Below, one piece after another: positions 18,641 to 26,958 of a stretch of 64,000 bases of DNA. The DNA is taken from the NCBI RefSeq assembly GCF_000741285.1, contig NZ_JGZE01000011.1, positions 113 to 64,112 on the forward strand. The letters run 5' to 3'. A program made the position numbers and the translations under genes. Under the pieces are notes generated by a model. The model had not been told where the DNA came from, made no database searches, and saw only the letters and a list, made by a program, of their open reading frames with translations. Source of the DNA: Bifidobacterium mongoliense DSM 21395 (lineage in GTDB: Bacteria; Actinomycetota; Actinomycetes; Actinomycetales; Bifidobacteriaceae). Position 1 is the first letter of the stretch. Each line of letters begins with the position of its first letter.

Positions 18641-18740
18641 CCTTCGACCACACGACCCAGGTCGGCGGGCGCTCGCCGACGTCATCGACGATGATGGTGC
18701 CCGTACCCGGGTATCCGATGACGATCGAAGGAGGCGCGCC

Positions 18741-19517
18741 ATGGCCGGATCCGCACGACGCCGACGATGGTGGCTGCTGCTCGAACGGCATCGCCGAAGA
18801 TTGCGCGAGGTCGGTGTCAGGGTGTTCGGCGCCGCCATGGTCGTCGGACCGATGTTCCTGATGGCGATGGCCGCACCGTCCGGGGGATCTGCACTGGCGC
18901 GGAGCGTCGAATATGCGCTGTCATCCGCCCCATCATCCGGATGCGCCGTTCGCGCGGGCAATGATCCGGGGGCGCGGTACGGGGGAGTGCGCATTCCCGC
19001 TGCAGATCGTGTCCCCGTGGTGTCCGCGGATCATCCGTCCCTGACGGCGGCACGGCACCGCGCCCTTCGTGTGGCCGCGGGGAGGGATGGGGCGTCGTCG
19101 GCATCATGCTCCGCGAGATTCGTCTGGCCACTGGCCGACCCCCGGGTGATCAGTGGGTTCGATCCGCCCGAACGGCCATGGTTGGCGGGCCACCGTGGTG
19201 TGGATCTCGCCGCCGAGTCGGGTGACGAGCTCGTTGCACCCGCCGACGGCGTCGTGTCGTTCACGGGCAAGGTGGGAGGCAAGGATGTCGTCAGTATTCG
19301 TCATGGATTCCTGACCTCCACGTTCGAGCCCGCCGTGAGTGGGCTCGATCATGGGGCGGTCCTGCGCCAGGGCGAGCGCTTCGCCCTCGTCGATGGCGTT
19401 TCCGACCACTGCGGTGAGACCTGCGTGCACTGGGGGGTGAAACGGGCCGACGGTGGGTACGTCGATCCCGCCGCCCAGACGCGTCATCGCCGCCTGTTCC
19501 TCAAACGCGCACCATGA
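18741..19517 (+). CDS. Secreted M23 (LytM) family protein
   Basis: Predicted cell-wall peptidase or amidase activator, 258 residues. A basic N-terminus and hydrophobic helix (about residues 26-45) look like an uncleaved or cleavable signal. The LytM domain holds GHRGVDLAAESGDELVAPAD (His and Asp zinc ligands) and ends with CGETCVHWGVKR. The usual HxH is CVH here, as in many actinobacterial relatives, so zinc binding may be altered and the protein may be non-catalytic. GAAGGAGG before the ATG at 18741 fixes the start. It precedes fadD without an obvious functional tie. Confidence 0.85.
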   Translation: MAGSARRRRWWLLLERHRRRLREVGVRVFGAAMVVGPMFLMAMAAPSGGSALARSVEYALSSAPSSGCAVRAGNDPGARYGGVRIPAADRVPVVSADHPSLTAARHRALRVAAGRDGASSASCSARFVWPLADPRVISGFDPPERPWLAGHRGVDLAAESGDELVAPADGVVSFTGKVGGKDVVSIRHGFLTSTFEPAVSGLDHGAVLRQGERFALVDGVSDHCGETCVHWGVKRADGGYVDPAAQTRHRRLFLKRAP

Positions 19518-19604
19518 CCGCGAGGTATCCGCGCATCCCCTGTTTTCCGCCACCTGCAGGTAGCATGGGTGTGACGTATGGTGCCTGAGTGCAGGGAGAG
19601 AGTC

Positions 19605-21434
19605 ATGAAGCAGGAATTCACACAGCCGTTGACCACACCGATCGACAGTGACCGGAACGTGTTCTCCATCCTCGAGGAGCGCGTCCAGCGTGCCCCCGAC
19701 GATCCACTGATCCAGTACCAGGGTGAGGGCGGGCACTGGCGCACCTTCAGCGCTCGCCAGTTCGAGGATCTCGTCATCGGCCTGGCCAAGGGCCTCATCG
19801 CCCGGGGCGTCATGCCCGGCGATGCGGTGGCCATCATCGCCCACACCTCATGGCAGTGGACGGCGCTGGACCTTGCCATCATGTCGATCGGAGCTCTGAC
19901 GGTGCCGGTCTACGAGACGAACTCACCGGCCCAGGTGAAGATGATCTTCAACGATTCCCGCGTCGCCATGGCGTTCGCCGAGGATGACGCGCAGCGCGAC
20001 AAGGTCGAGATGGTCCGTCAGGACTGCGCACAACTCTCCGATGTCTATGTGATGCAGCAGGGTGCGATCGACACGATCACCGCGTTCGGCAGCCAGGTGG
20101 GCGACGAGGAGTTCTACGAGCGTGAACGGGCCGTCAAGGGCGACGACCTCGCCACCATCGTGTACACCTCCGGTTCCACGGGCACCCCCAAGGGCATCGA
20201 GCTCAGTCACGGCAATTTCGTGTTCATCACTTATTCGGGCGTGCAGTCCATGCCCGATATCGCACTCAAGCCGAACCGCCGGTTGCTGCTGTTCCTGCCG
20301 CTCGCCCACGTCTTCGCCCGGTACATGCAGTTCTTCAGCTTCGCCGGCAACGTCACCCTGGGCCTATCGTCGAGCTTCAAGACCATCCTCGCCGATTTCG
20401 CCGCATTCAAACCCACGTTCATCCTCGGCGTGCCGCGCGTCTTCGAGAAGATATACAACGCCGCATCGCAGAAGGCGGGCACCGGGCTGAAAGGCCGGGT
20501 GTTCTCCCAGGCGGTCCAGGTGGCACGGGCGTGGTCGATGGCCCAGCAATCCGGACATGGCATCCCCGTGATCCTGGCCGTGAGGCATGCCTTCTACCGT
20601 CGTTTCGTCTATTCGACCATCATGGGCATCTTCGGCGGATCGGTGGAATACGCGGTCTCGGGAGGCGCGCCGCTCGATGCGTCCATCGCCCACTTCTTCA
20701 ACGGTGTGGGTCTGCCGCTGCTCGAGGGGTACGGCATGACCGAGATGTGTGCGCCGTGTTGCGTCAATCCGACCGAGGGGTATCGGATCGGCACCATCGG
20801 CATACCGCTGCAAGGCGTCTCCGTCGGAGTCGACGACACGGGTGAGCTGTGCATCAAAAGCCGTGCGATCTGCATGGGATACCACAATCATCCCGAGATC
20901 ACCGCGCAGCAGATCCATGAGGGCTGGTTGCACACCGGGGATCTCGGCTCCGTCGACGAGGACGGCTTCGTCACCCTTACCGGCCGCAAGAAGGACCTCA
21001 TCATCACCGCAGGCGGCAAGAACGTCTCTCCGGCCGAGGTCGAGTCCTCCGTGATGACCTCGCCGGTGGTCGGTCAGTGCGTGTTGGTCGGCGATCGCAA
21101 GCCGTTCATCGCCGCGATCATCTCGCTTGATCTGGCGGAGACCAACGCCTGGTTGCGTTCCGAAGGGGCCGCGCAGGTCCCCGATCTGGAACAGGCGGCA
21201 AGGAATCCGATTGTCCGGGCTGAGGTCGAACGCGCCGTGAACAAGGCCAACGAACTGGTCTCACGCGCCGAATCCGTCCGCAAATTCGAAATCGTGCCCG
21301 AGGAGTTCACCGAGGCCAATGGCATGCTCACCCCGAGCCGCAAGGCCAAGCGGCAGGTCATCACGGAGCATTACCGTAATCTCATCGATTCGGTGATCTA
21401 TGCCCCGCGCAAGCCGCGCACCATGCGTCGATGA
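19605..21434 (+). CDS. fadD: Long-chain acyl-CoA synthetase (AMP-forming), first copy
   Basis: Adenylate-forming enzyme that activates fatty acids to acyl-CoA, 609 residues. The P-loop motif is IVYTSGSTGTPKGIE, the middle motif is GGAPLDASIAHFFNGVG and YGMTEM, and the C-terminal hinge and catalytic Lys region read GDLGSVDEDGFVTLTGRKKD. GGGAGAGAG before the ATG at 19605 sets the start. It shares strong similarity with the second copy at 26959-29079. In a genus without known beta-oxidation the product more likely feeds lipid synthesis or recycles exogenous fatty acids, which is inference. Confidence 0.92.
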   Translation: MKQEFTQPLTTPIDSDRNVFSILEERVQRAPDDPLIQYQGEGGHWRTFSARQFEDLVIGLAKGLIARGVMPGDAVAIIAHTSWQWTALDLAIMSIGALTVPVYETNSPAQVKMIFNDSRVAMAFAEDDAQRDKVEMVRQDCAQLSDVYVMQQGAIDTITAFGSQVGDEEFYERERAVKGDDLATIVYTSGSTGTPKGIELSHGNFVFITYSGVQSMPDIALKPNRRLLLFLPLAHVFARYMQFFSFAGNVTLGLSSSFKTILADFAAFKPTFILGVPRVFEKIYNAASQKAGTGLKGRVFSQAVQVARAWSMAQQSGHGIPVILAVRHAFYRRFVYSTIMGIFGGSVEYAVSGGAPLDASIAHFFNGVGLPLLEGYGMTEMCAPCCVNPTEGYRIGTIGIPLQGVSVGVDDTGELCIKSRAICMGYHNHPEITAQQIHEGWLHTGDLGSVDEDGFVTLTGRKKDLIITAGGKNVSPAEVESSVMTSPVVGQCVLVGDRKPFIAAIISLDLAETNAWLRSEGAAQVPDLEQAARNPIVRAEVERAVNKANELVSRAESVRKFEIVPEEFTEANGMLTPSRKAKRQVITEHYRNLIDSVIYAPRKPRTMRR

Positions 21435-21493
21435 TGCGCTGATCCGACGTCGGAGCCTCGGGGGCCGCGTGGGTGCCGACGTCGAGGGTCGCC

Positions 21494-23142
21494 CTACAGG
21501 CCGGCATCGGCCATGGAGATGTAACCGGTGTCTATCAGTTCCCGTTTGAGATTGGCGGCACTGACGGCCACCGGCGTTTGCGTGATGGTCCTGGTCCGCA
21601 CGCCGTCTATCGACATCGTGGACGACGGTGCGAACGACGCCGCGCTGTTGCCCGCGTTCATCCACGTACAGGCGCCTGCGATGTCATTGGCCAGTGCCGT
21701 GCGCGGTTCCGTGCCCGTCATCCACTGTTTCCCGTTGACGATCTGCGGCAGACTGTCCGTGTACGCCCCGTATCCGGTCACGATCGGCCACCGCGAGTTG
21801 ACCTTTTCCTCGGAGGCGTCGTTCCCTGAGCCCGCATCGGTGGACTGTCGGGGCGGCTTGGGGACCGAGGAGCGGTTGAGGTCCCTCTTGCCGACCAGGT
21901 TGTTGACGATCCCGGACACGGAGATCGAGGGGTTCACGTCGGCCGAGCTTCCCGTGTATTTCAGTGCTTCAAGCTCCTTGACGACCCCCGAGGCCACGAA
22001 ATCGTTCATGGCGATGATGCCGTCGACCCGAGTGTGCGTTCCCGACCTGGAGGACATCGACAGTCGGTGGTCAACCTCGTCGGTGATCGCGTCGGATTCC
22101 TGAGCGGAGAACGTGAAGCGACGCCAGTCCCCTTGTGAGGTGGAGCGTTCGAGTTTGCCCGAAGGGCTCGTCACCCGGCCCGACTTCACATAGGGGGCCA
22201 GCACGCTCCACAGGCCGGAGAACGATTCCTGCGCGAATCTGTCGGAGCTTCCCTCGGCATCGTCGTCGTCGGACGCGTAAGGCAGCAGGATTTCGATCTC
22301 TTTGGGGTTGCGGGAGGTGACCTTGTCCAGGTCGAGCTTCGTCACCATCTGCCGGGCCTGCATGGCGCCGATCTGGCGTGCGGTCGACATCTGGACGAAG
22401 ATGTCGGGCGTGAAGCCCTGGATCGGATTGGCGAGCACCATGATGTGCATCCCCGATTCGCGTGCCAGGTTGAGCGCGGAGACCAGCCTGCGCCCGGCCT
22501 GGGCCTGGCTGAGTCGGGCCTGCCGCGACTGTTGCGTCGTGTCGGTGTCGGCGCTGTTGTCCGAAGGGGATGCGTCGTCAGTGTCGGCGGTGGACCAGGT
22601 CAGCGGGTGGCTCGTGTAGTCGCCGTATTGCCGGGTCGTCGCCTGCACGGGTACCACGGGGGCGACGACCAGAGTCGTCGGCTGTGCCGTTGAGCTCTGC
22701 GATGACGTCGATGACCGCCCGGATCCGGACGGGGAATCCGGAGCATGGGTTGGGGAGGAGGTGTCTGCTGATGGGGATTGGTGTGTGCCCGCGTCACCCG
22801 ACACGGCACCGACCACGAAGTCCTGGATGTCGTGGCTCTGGGTGTCCAGACTCGAGGAGGTCGTCGTGCTGATGGCGTTGCTGCGCATGCCCTCGTGCTC
22901 GAGTGCGGTGGTGATGGCCGGCACCATTTTGGCCCATTTCGACAGCGGGGTGTGCTGCGATATGGTCAGTCCGTCGGAGGGCACGAAGATCGCGACGGTA
23001 CCGGAGCCGGCACCGTCATGGGCGTTGCCGGATGCCGAAGGGGAGGGGGCGTTCCCGGAGCACGCCGATGCGCCGGTCGACAACGTGATGGCGAGCAACG
23101 CCCCATGATGCCTTGGGCCAGGTGTGTGCGTAGAACTGCCAT
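21494..23142 (-). CDS. Periplasmic-binding-protein-like lipoprotein (apparent frameshift in signal peptide)
   Basis: Binding protein of the type I (LacI/RbsB) fold, about 550 residues. Recognisable parts are VAIFVPSDGLTISQHTPLSK at the first strand, MIMVLANPIQGFTPD, and VDGIIAMNDFVASGVVKELE near the ligand-binding hinge. Ser/Thr/Asp-rich insertions enlarge it. A start at 23142 with AAGGACG upstream encodes MAVLRTHLAQGIMG, while the body, beginning ALLAITLSTGASACSG with its lipobox, is in another frame. Adding one G to the run at 23101-23104 joins them into a good lipoprotein signal. No permease or ATPase is nearby. Ligand unknown. Confidence 0.75.
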
Positions 23143-23201
23143 GACATTCGTCCTTAGGATCGGTATCGATGTTGCTGCATAACGATTGTAGTGGACGCCC
23201 C

Positions 23202-24602
23202 TCATGAGGCCACGCTCCGCCCCGATGCGGAGCGGCGAAGCGGATGTCGCGACCCTGCCATTGCCGTCCCACGCCACTGAATGGGGTGGGACGGATCAAG
23301 TCCGGATGAATCACATCGGGACAAATCGGGCCGGTGCGCAACCCGTGGATGCCGACCGGCCCGATGGATGGTGCGTTCAGCCTGATCGTGCAGCGCTCGT
23401 GCCAGATGGTCGGCGAGCGCGTCCATGAAGCCCTCCGTGTCGAGCCACGGCGTCTTCGGTCCCACCAGTGCGGCGAGATCCTTGGTCATGCTGCCGCCTT
23501 CCACCGTGGTGATGATCGTGCGCTCCAGGGTGTCGGCGAACCCGGCGACCTGGGGTGTGCCATCGAGTTTCGCGCGGTGCTTGAGCCCGCCCGTCCAGGC
23601 GAAGATGGAGGCGATGGGGTTGGTCGAAGTGGTCTCGCCGGCCTGCCAGCGCCGGTAATGCCTGGTGACGGTGCCGTGTGCGGCTTCGGCCTCGACGGTC
23701 TGCCCGTCGGGGGTCATGAGCACGGAGGTCATGAGGCCGAGGGATCCGAAGCCCTGCGCGACGCTGTCGGACTGCACGTCGCCGTCATAGTTCTTGCAGG
23801 CCCACAGGTAGCCGCCATGCCATTTGAGTGAGCTGGCCACCATGTCGTCGATGAGGCGGTGCTGATAGGTCAGGCCCTCCTGCTCGTAGCGCGCGCGGTA
23901 TTCGGTCTCGAAGACCTCGGCGAAGATGTCCTTGAATTCGCCGTCGTAGGCCTTGAGAATCGTGTTCTTGGTCGAGAGATACACCGGGTAGTGCCGCATC
24001 AGACCGTAGTTGAAGCAAGCGCGGGCGAATCCACGGATGGATTCGGCCAGGTTGTACTGCACCTGCGCCACGCCCTCGCCCGGGTAGTCGAATACCGTGC
24101 GTTCGACGGGCGCCGAGCCGTCATCGGGGGTGAAGGTCACGGTGAGCCGGCCCGGGCGGTCGACCGTGAAGTCGGTCGCCTTGTACTGGTCGCCGTAGGC
24201 GTGGCGGGCGATGATGATCGGTTTGGTCCATCCCGGCACCAGACGGGGAACGTTGGAGATGACGATGGGCTCGCGGAAGATCGTGCCGCCCAGAATGTTG
24301 CGGATCGTGCCGTTGGGCGATTTCCACATCCTTTTGAGTCCGAACTCCTTCACCCGGGCCTCGTCGGGCGTGATGGTGGCGCATTTGACGCCGACGTGCT
24401 CGCGTTTGATCGCATTGGCGGCGTCGATGGTGACCTGGTCGTCCGTGGCGTCGCGGTGTTCGATGCCCAGATCGTAGTAGTCGAGGTCGATGTCGAGATA
24501 CGGTGTGATCAGCCGATCCTTGATGTCCTTCCAGATGACTCGGGTCATTTCGTCGCCGTCCAATTCGACGACCTTGCCTTCGACCTTGATCTTGGACATC
24601 AT
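23202..24602 (-). CDS. icd: NADP-dependent isocitrate dehydrogenase
   Basis: Oxidative decarboxylation of isocitrate to 2-oxoglutarate, supplying glutamate carbon in the partial citrate cycle. It is of the eukaryotic-like homodimeric class: [14 protein letters not shown] near the start, [13 protein letters not shown], and the substrate/metal site [31 protein letters not shown] precedes the ATG at 24602. The frame gives 466 residues, about 60 more than the roughly 405 usual for the class; after [14 protein letters not shown] the tail is Arg/His-rich and runs through a terminator-like hairpin. A frame error at the extreme 3' end, or a true extension, are both possible. Confidence 0.93.
   Translation of the reverse strand: MMSKIKVEGKVVELDGDEMTRVIWKDIKDRLITPYLDIDLDYYDLGIEHRDATDDQVTIDAANAIKREHVGVKCATITPDEARVKEFGLKRMWKSPNGTIRNILGGTIFREPIVISNVPRLVPGWTKPIIIARHAYGDQYKATDFTVDRPGRLTVTFTPDDGSAPVERTVFDYPGEGVAQVQYNLAESIRGFARACFNYGLMRHYPVYLSTKNTILKAYDGEFKDIFAEVFETEYRARYEQEGLTYQHRLIDDMVASSLKWHGGYLWACKNYDGDVQSDSVAQGFGSLGLMTSVLMTPDGQTVEAEAAHGTVTRHYRRWQAGETTSTNPIASIFAWTGGLKHRAKLDGTPQVAGFADTLERTIITTVEGGSMTKDLAALVGPKTPWLDTEGFMDALADHLARALHDQAERTIHRAGRHPRVAHRPDLSRCDSSGLDPSHPIQWRGTAMAGSRHPLRRSASGRSVAS
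23321..23365 (-). terminator. Terminator-like hairpin at the 3' end of icd
   Basis: On the minus strand ATCGGGCCGGT (23365-23355) pairs perfectly with ACCGGCCCGAT (23335-23325) over 19 nt and is followed by TTGT. It lies within the extended icd frame, about where the terminator of a normal-length gene would sit. Confidence 0.5.
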
Positions 24603-24922
24603 CGGGTGCTCCTTCGTGATCGTGTCGCCTGGGGTCGGGATGCGACCCGCACGCATACGGGTGGGTGTGTGCGATGCGCCGCCGTGGCGTCGCGTCGCCG
24701 GCGTCGGGACCGTGGTCCGATGATCGCCGGATGTCTTCCAGTATCGCACTGCAATGTGAACCCCATCGTCGTATCGTCGGCCCGTGGACGCGTCATCGTC
24801 ACACAGCGGCGTCGTGGTGTCGCACACGCCGGGTCGTAGGTGGTGAGGGCCATGGCCATGAGGAGGTTGCGGGGGGTGGGACGCCGTGTTGTTCGTCACA
24901 ACCGGGCATTACCGTAAGAGGC
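24603..24922. other. Divergent intergenic region between icd and guaB3
   Basis: This 320-bp stretch should hold both promoters. I see no convincing -35/-10 pair, riboswitch or coding potential beyond short GC-rich frames. Confidence 0.4.
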
Positions 24923-26047
24923 ATGTCTCAGGAAATAGAAATCGGTCTGGGGAAAAAGGGTCGGCTTGCGTATTCGCTCGACGACGTCTCCATCGTTCCC
25001 TCCCGTCGTACGCGCGATCCGGAAGACGTCTCCACGGCATGGCAGGTGGACGCCTATGAATTCGACATCCCTGTGGTTTCGGCCCCCATGGACTCGGTGA
25101 CGAGCCCGACCACGGCCATTGCCATGGGCAAGTTGGGTGCCCTTGGCGTGCTCGATCTCGAGGGCCTGTGGACCCGGTACGACGATCCGCAGCCGCAGCT
25201 CGATGAGATCGCGGGATTGCCCGCCGAAGATGCCACCGTGAGGATCCAGGAGATCTATCGCCAGCCCATCCGGGCGGAACTCATCACCAAGCGGTTGCAT
25301 GAGATACGCGACGCCGGTGTCACCGTCGCCGCGGCGTTGTCGCCCCAGCGCATCCAGGAGTTTTATGAGACGGTAGTGAAGGCCGGCGTGGATCTTTTCG
25401 TCATCCGCGGCACCGCCGTGTCCGCGGAGCATGTGTCCAACGGGCATGAGCCGCTCAACCTCAAACAGTTCATCTACGATCTCGACGTCCCGGTGATCGT
25501 CGGTGGCGCGGCCAACTACACGGCCGCGCTGCACCTCATGCGTACGGGTGCGGCGGGCGTGCTCGTCGGTTTCGGTGGCGGGGCCGTGTCGGCCACGCGC
25601 GACACCATCGGCGTCGAAGCCCCCATGGCCACCGCCATCGCCGATGTGGCCGAAGCCCGACGTGACTACATGGACGAATCGGGCGGCCGTTACGTTCAAC
25701 TGATCGCCGACGGCGGCATGGGCACGTCCGGCAGTTTCGTCAAGGCACTGGCATTGGGCGCCGACGCGGTCATGCTCGGCGCGCCGCTCGCCAGGGCGTC
25801 CGAGGCGCCGGGTCAGGGGAAGCACTGGGGAGCCGAGGCTCGCCACCTCACTCTGCCGCGCGGTCACCGCAGCGACGTGGGCACCGTGGGCACCCTTGAG
25901 CAGATCCTCTTCGGACCCAGCCATCAGGCCGATGGGACGACGAACTTCGTCGGTGCCCTGCGTCGGGCCATGGCCTCCACCGGATACGTGGACGTCAAGA
26001 GTTTCCAGCGTTGCCAGGTGGCGGTCACGCCCACCCATCTGCTGTGA
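24923..26047 (+). CDS. guaB3: GuaB3-family IMP dehydrogenase-related protein
   Basis: TIM-barrel protein of the IMPDH/GMP reductase superfamily, 374 residues, the length of the actinobacterial GuaB3 subfamily. Signatures are LAYSLDDVSIVPSRRTRDP at the start, VVSAPMDSVTS, VLVGFGGGAVSATRD where true IMPDH has its catalytic Cys loop, and LIADGGMGTSGSFVKAL. The catalytic loop lacks the usual GSICTT sequence, so dehydrogenase activity is doubtful; the subfamily's role in purine metabolism is only partly known. The ATG at 24923 is supported by alignment of the N-terminal motif rather than by a strong ribosome site. Confidence 0.9.
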   Translation: MSQEIEIGLGKKGRLAYSLDDVSIVPSRRTRDPEDVSTAWQVDAYEFDIPVVSAPMDSVTSPTTAIAMGKLGALGVLDLEGLWTRYDDPQPQLDEIAGLPAEDATVRIQEIYRQPIRAELITKRLHEIRDAGVTVAAALSPQRIQEFYETVVKAGVDLFVIRGTAVSAEHVSNGHEPLNLKQFIYDLDVPVIVGGAANYTAALHLMRTGAAGVLVGFGGGAVSATRDTIGVEAPMATAIADVAEARRDYMDESGGRYVQLIADGGMGTSGSFVKALALGADAVMLGAPLARASEAPGQGKHWGAEARHLTLPRGHRSDVGTVGTLEQILFGPSHQADGTTNFVGALRRAMASTGYVDVKSFQRCQVAVTPTHLL

Positions 26048-26099
26048 TGTGAAGCCGTGGGATGTGGCCGTGAGGCCATGATCACGAGGCAATGACCAC

Positions 26100-26142
26100 G
26101 AGGCCGCGCCGGGATGCATCCCGGCGCGGCCTCGGTCGTGTT
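26100..26142 (+). terminator. Terminator hairpin after guaB3
   Basis: A 34-bp perfect palindrome (26100-26133), centred on GGGATGCATCCC, forms a long GC-rich stem 52 nt after the stop, then GGTCGTGTTGT. The T tract is interrupted. Confidence 0.7.
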
Positions 26143-26318
26143 GTCCACATATCCACCGGCTGCGGCCGACGGTTTGACTCATCGCCCCGGTCATGGTGTT
26201 CTTGGTAGTGCGTCACCGCAGGCCCATCGCCTGCGGCCGTGTTCACGCCATGGCGATGCATCGACGACGATGCCGCGCCGCCGTTATGGAGACGTTATGG
26301 AGAGTCGAGGAGGACCCT

Positions 26319-26894
26319 ATGTCCTTACCCGCCGCCCGGCCGATGGCAGCACCGCCGCCCCGGCCCGAACCGAACGGGCATGATGGCCCGATCCGCCCCG
26401 ACGGCGAGACGCACGAGCGTCTCCGCCCTCGCGCCTGGCGGCAGCCGAAATCCGTCGACGGCATACTCAGGGCCGAGCTGTCCTCCGCGCCGATCACCTA
26501 TCACATCTGTTCCTGGGAGGACGGGGACAGCGGCACGCAGACCGACCATCGCACGCTTGCGATGTCGGTGTGCAGGCTGGCCTGCGTCGCGCTCGACGCC
26601 ACGCGGGGACGCCCGCTGCCTTCTCCCGTACGCCGTCACCTGGCCGAGCATTGCATCCGCAGACTCCATATCCTCTCGGTCCTGATGGAGCACCACATGC
26701 AGGCCCATCCCGAGCAGCGCGCGTCCATCTGTCGTCCTCCGGCGATTCCGAAGATGATGTACGGCACCTTGGTGACGAGTGCGAAGATCGACGCCGCCGT
26801 GCACCTGCAGGTGGGGCAACGCGACCACTGGGTCGGCGTCGTGCTGGAACGCACCGGAAGCCGTTGGGTGTGCAACCATCTGGACGTGGGGTAG
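26319..26894 (+). CDS. Rv3235-like conserved actinobacterial protein
   Basis: Small protein of 191 residues without signal or membrane helix. The C-terminal 110 residues (LAMSVCRLACVALDATRGRP to HWVGVVLERTGSRWVCNHLDVG) resemble the Rv3235/DUF6459 family of actinobacteria, whose function is unknown and which is often found near secA. The first 60 residues are Pro/Arg-rich and probably disordered. GAGGAGG before the ATG at 26319 is a strong ribosome site. It lies alone between guaB3 and the second fadD. The family call rests on remembered pattern and is moderate. Confidence 0.6.
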   Translation: MSLPAARPMAAPPPRPEPNGHDGPIRPDGETHERLRPRAWRQPKSVDGILRAELSSAPITYHICSWEDGDSGTQTDHRTLAMSVCRLACVALDATRGRPLPSPVRRHLAEHCIRRLHILSVLMEHHMQAHPEQRASICRPPAIPKMMYGTLVTSAKIDAAVHLQVGQRDHWVGVVLERTGSRWVCNHLDVG

Positions 26895-26958
26895 TTCACA
26901 TCGTTCACGGCATCGTTCCCCAGGCCGCCATCGTGAGGCATGGTTTATAGTGGAGGCT

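Noticed and set aside
26100-26133. Perfect 34-bp palindrome as an operator or attachment site
   Set aside because: Its place 52 nt after guaB3 and GC-rich stem fit a terminator better.
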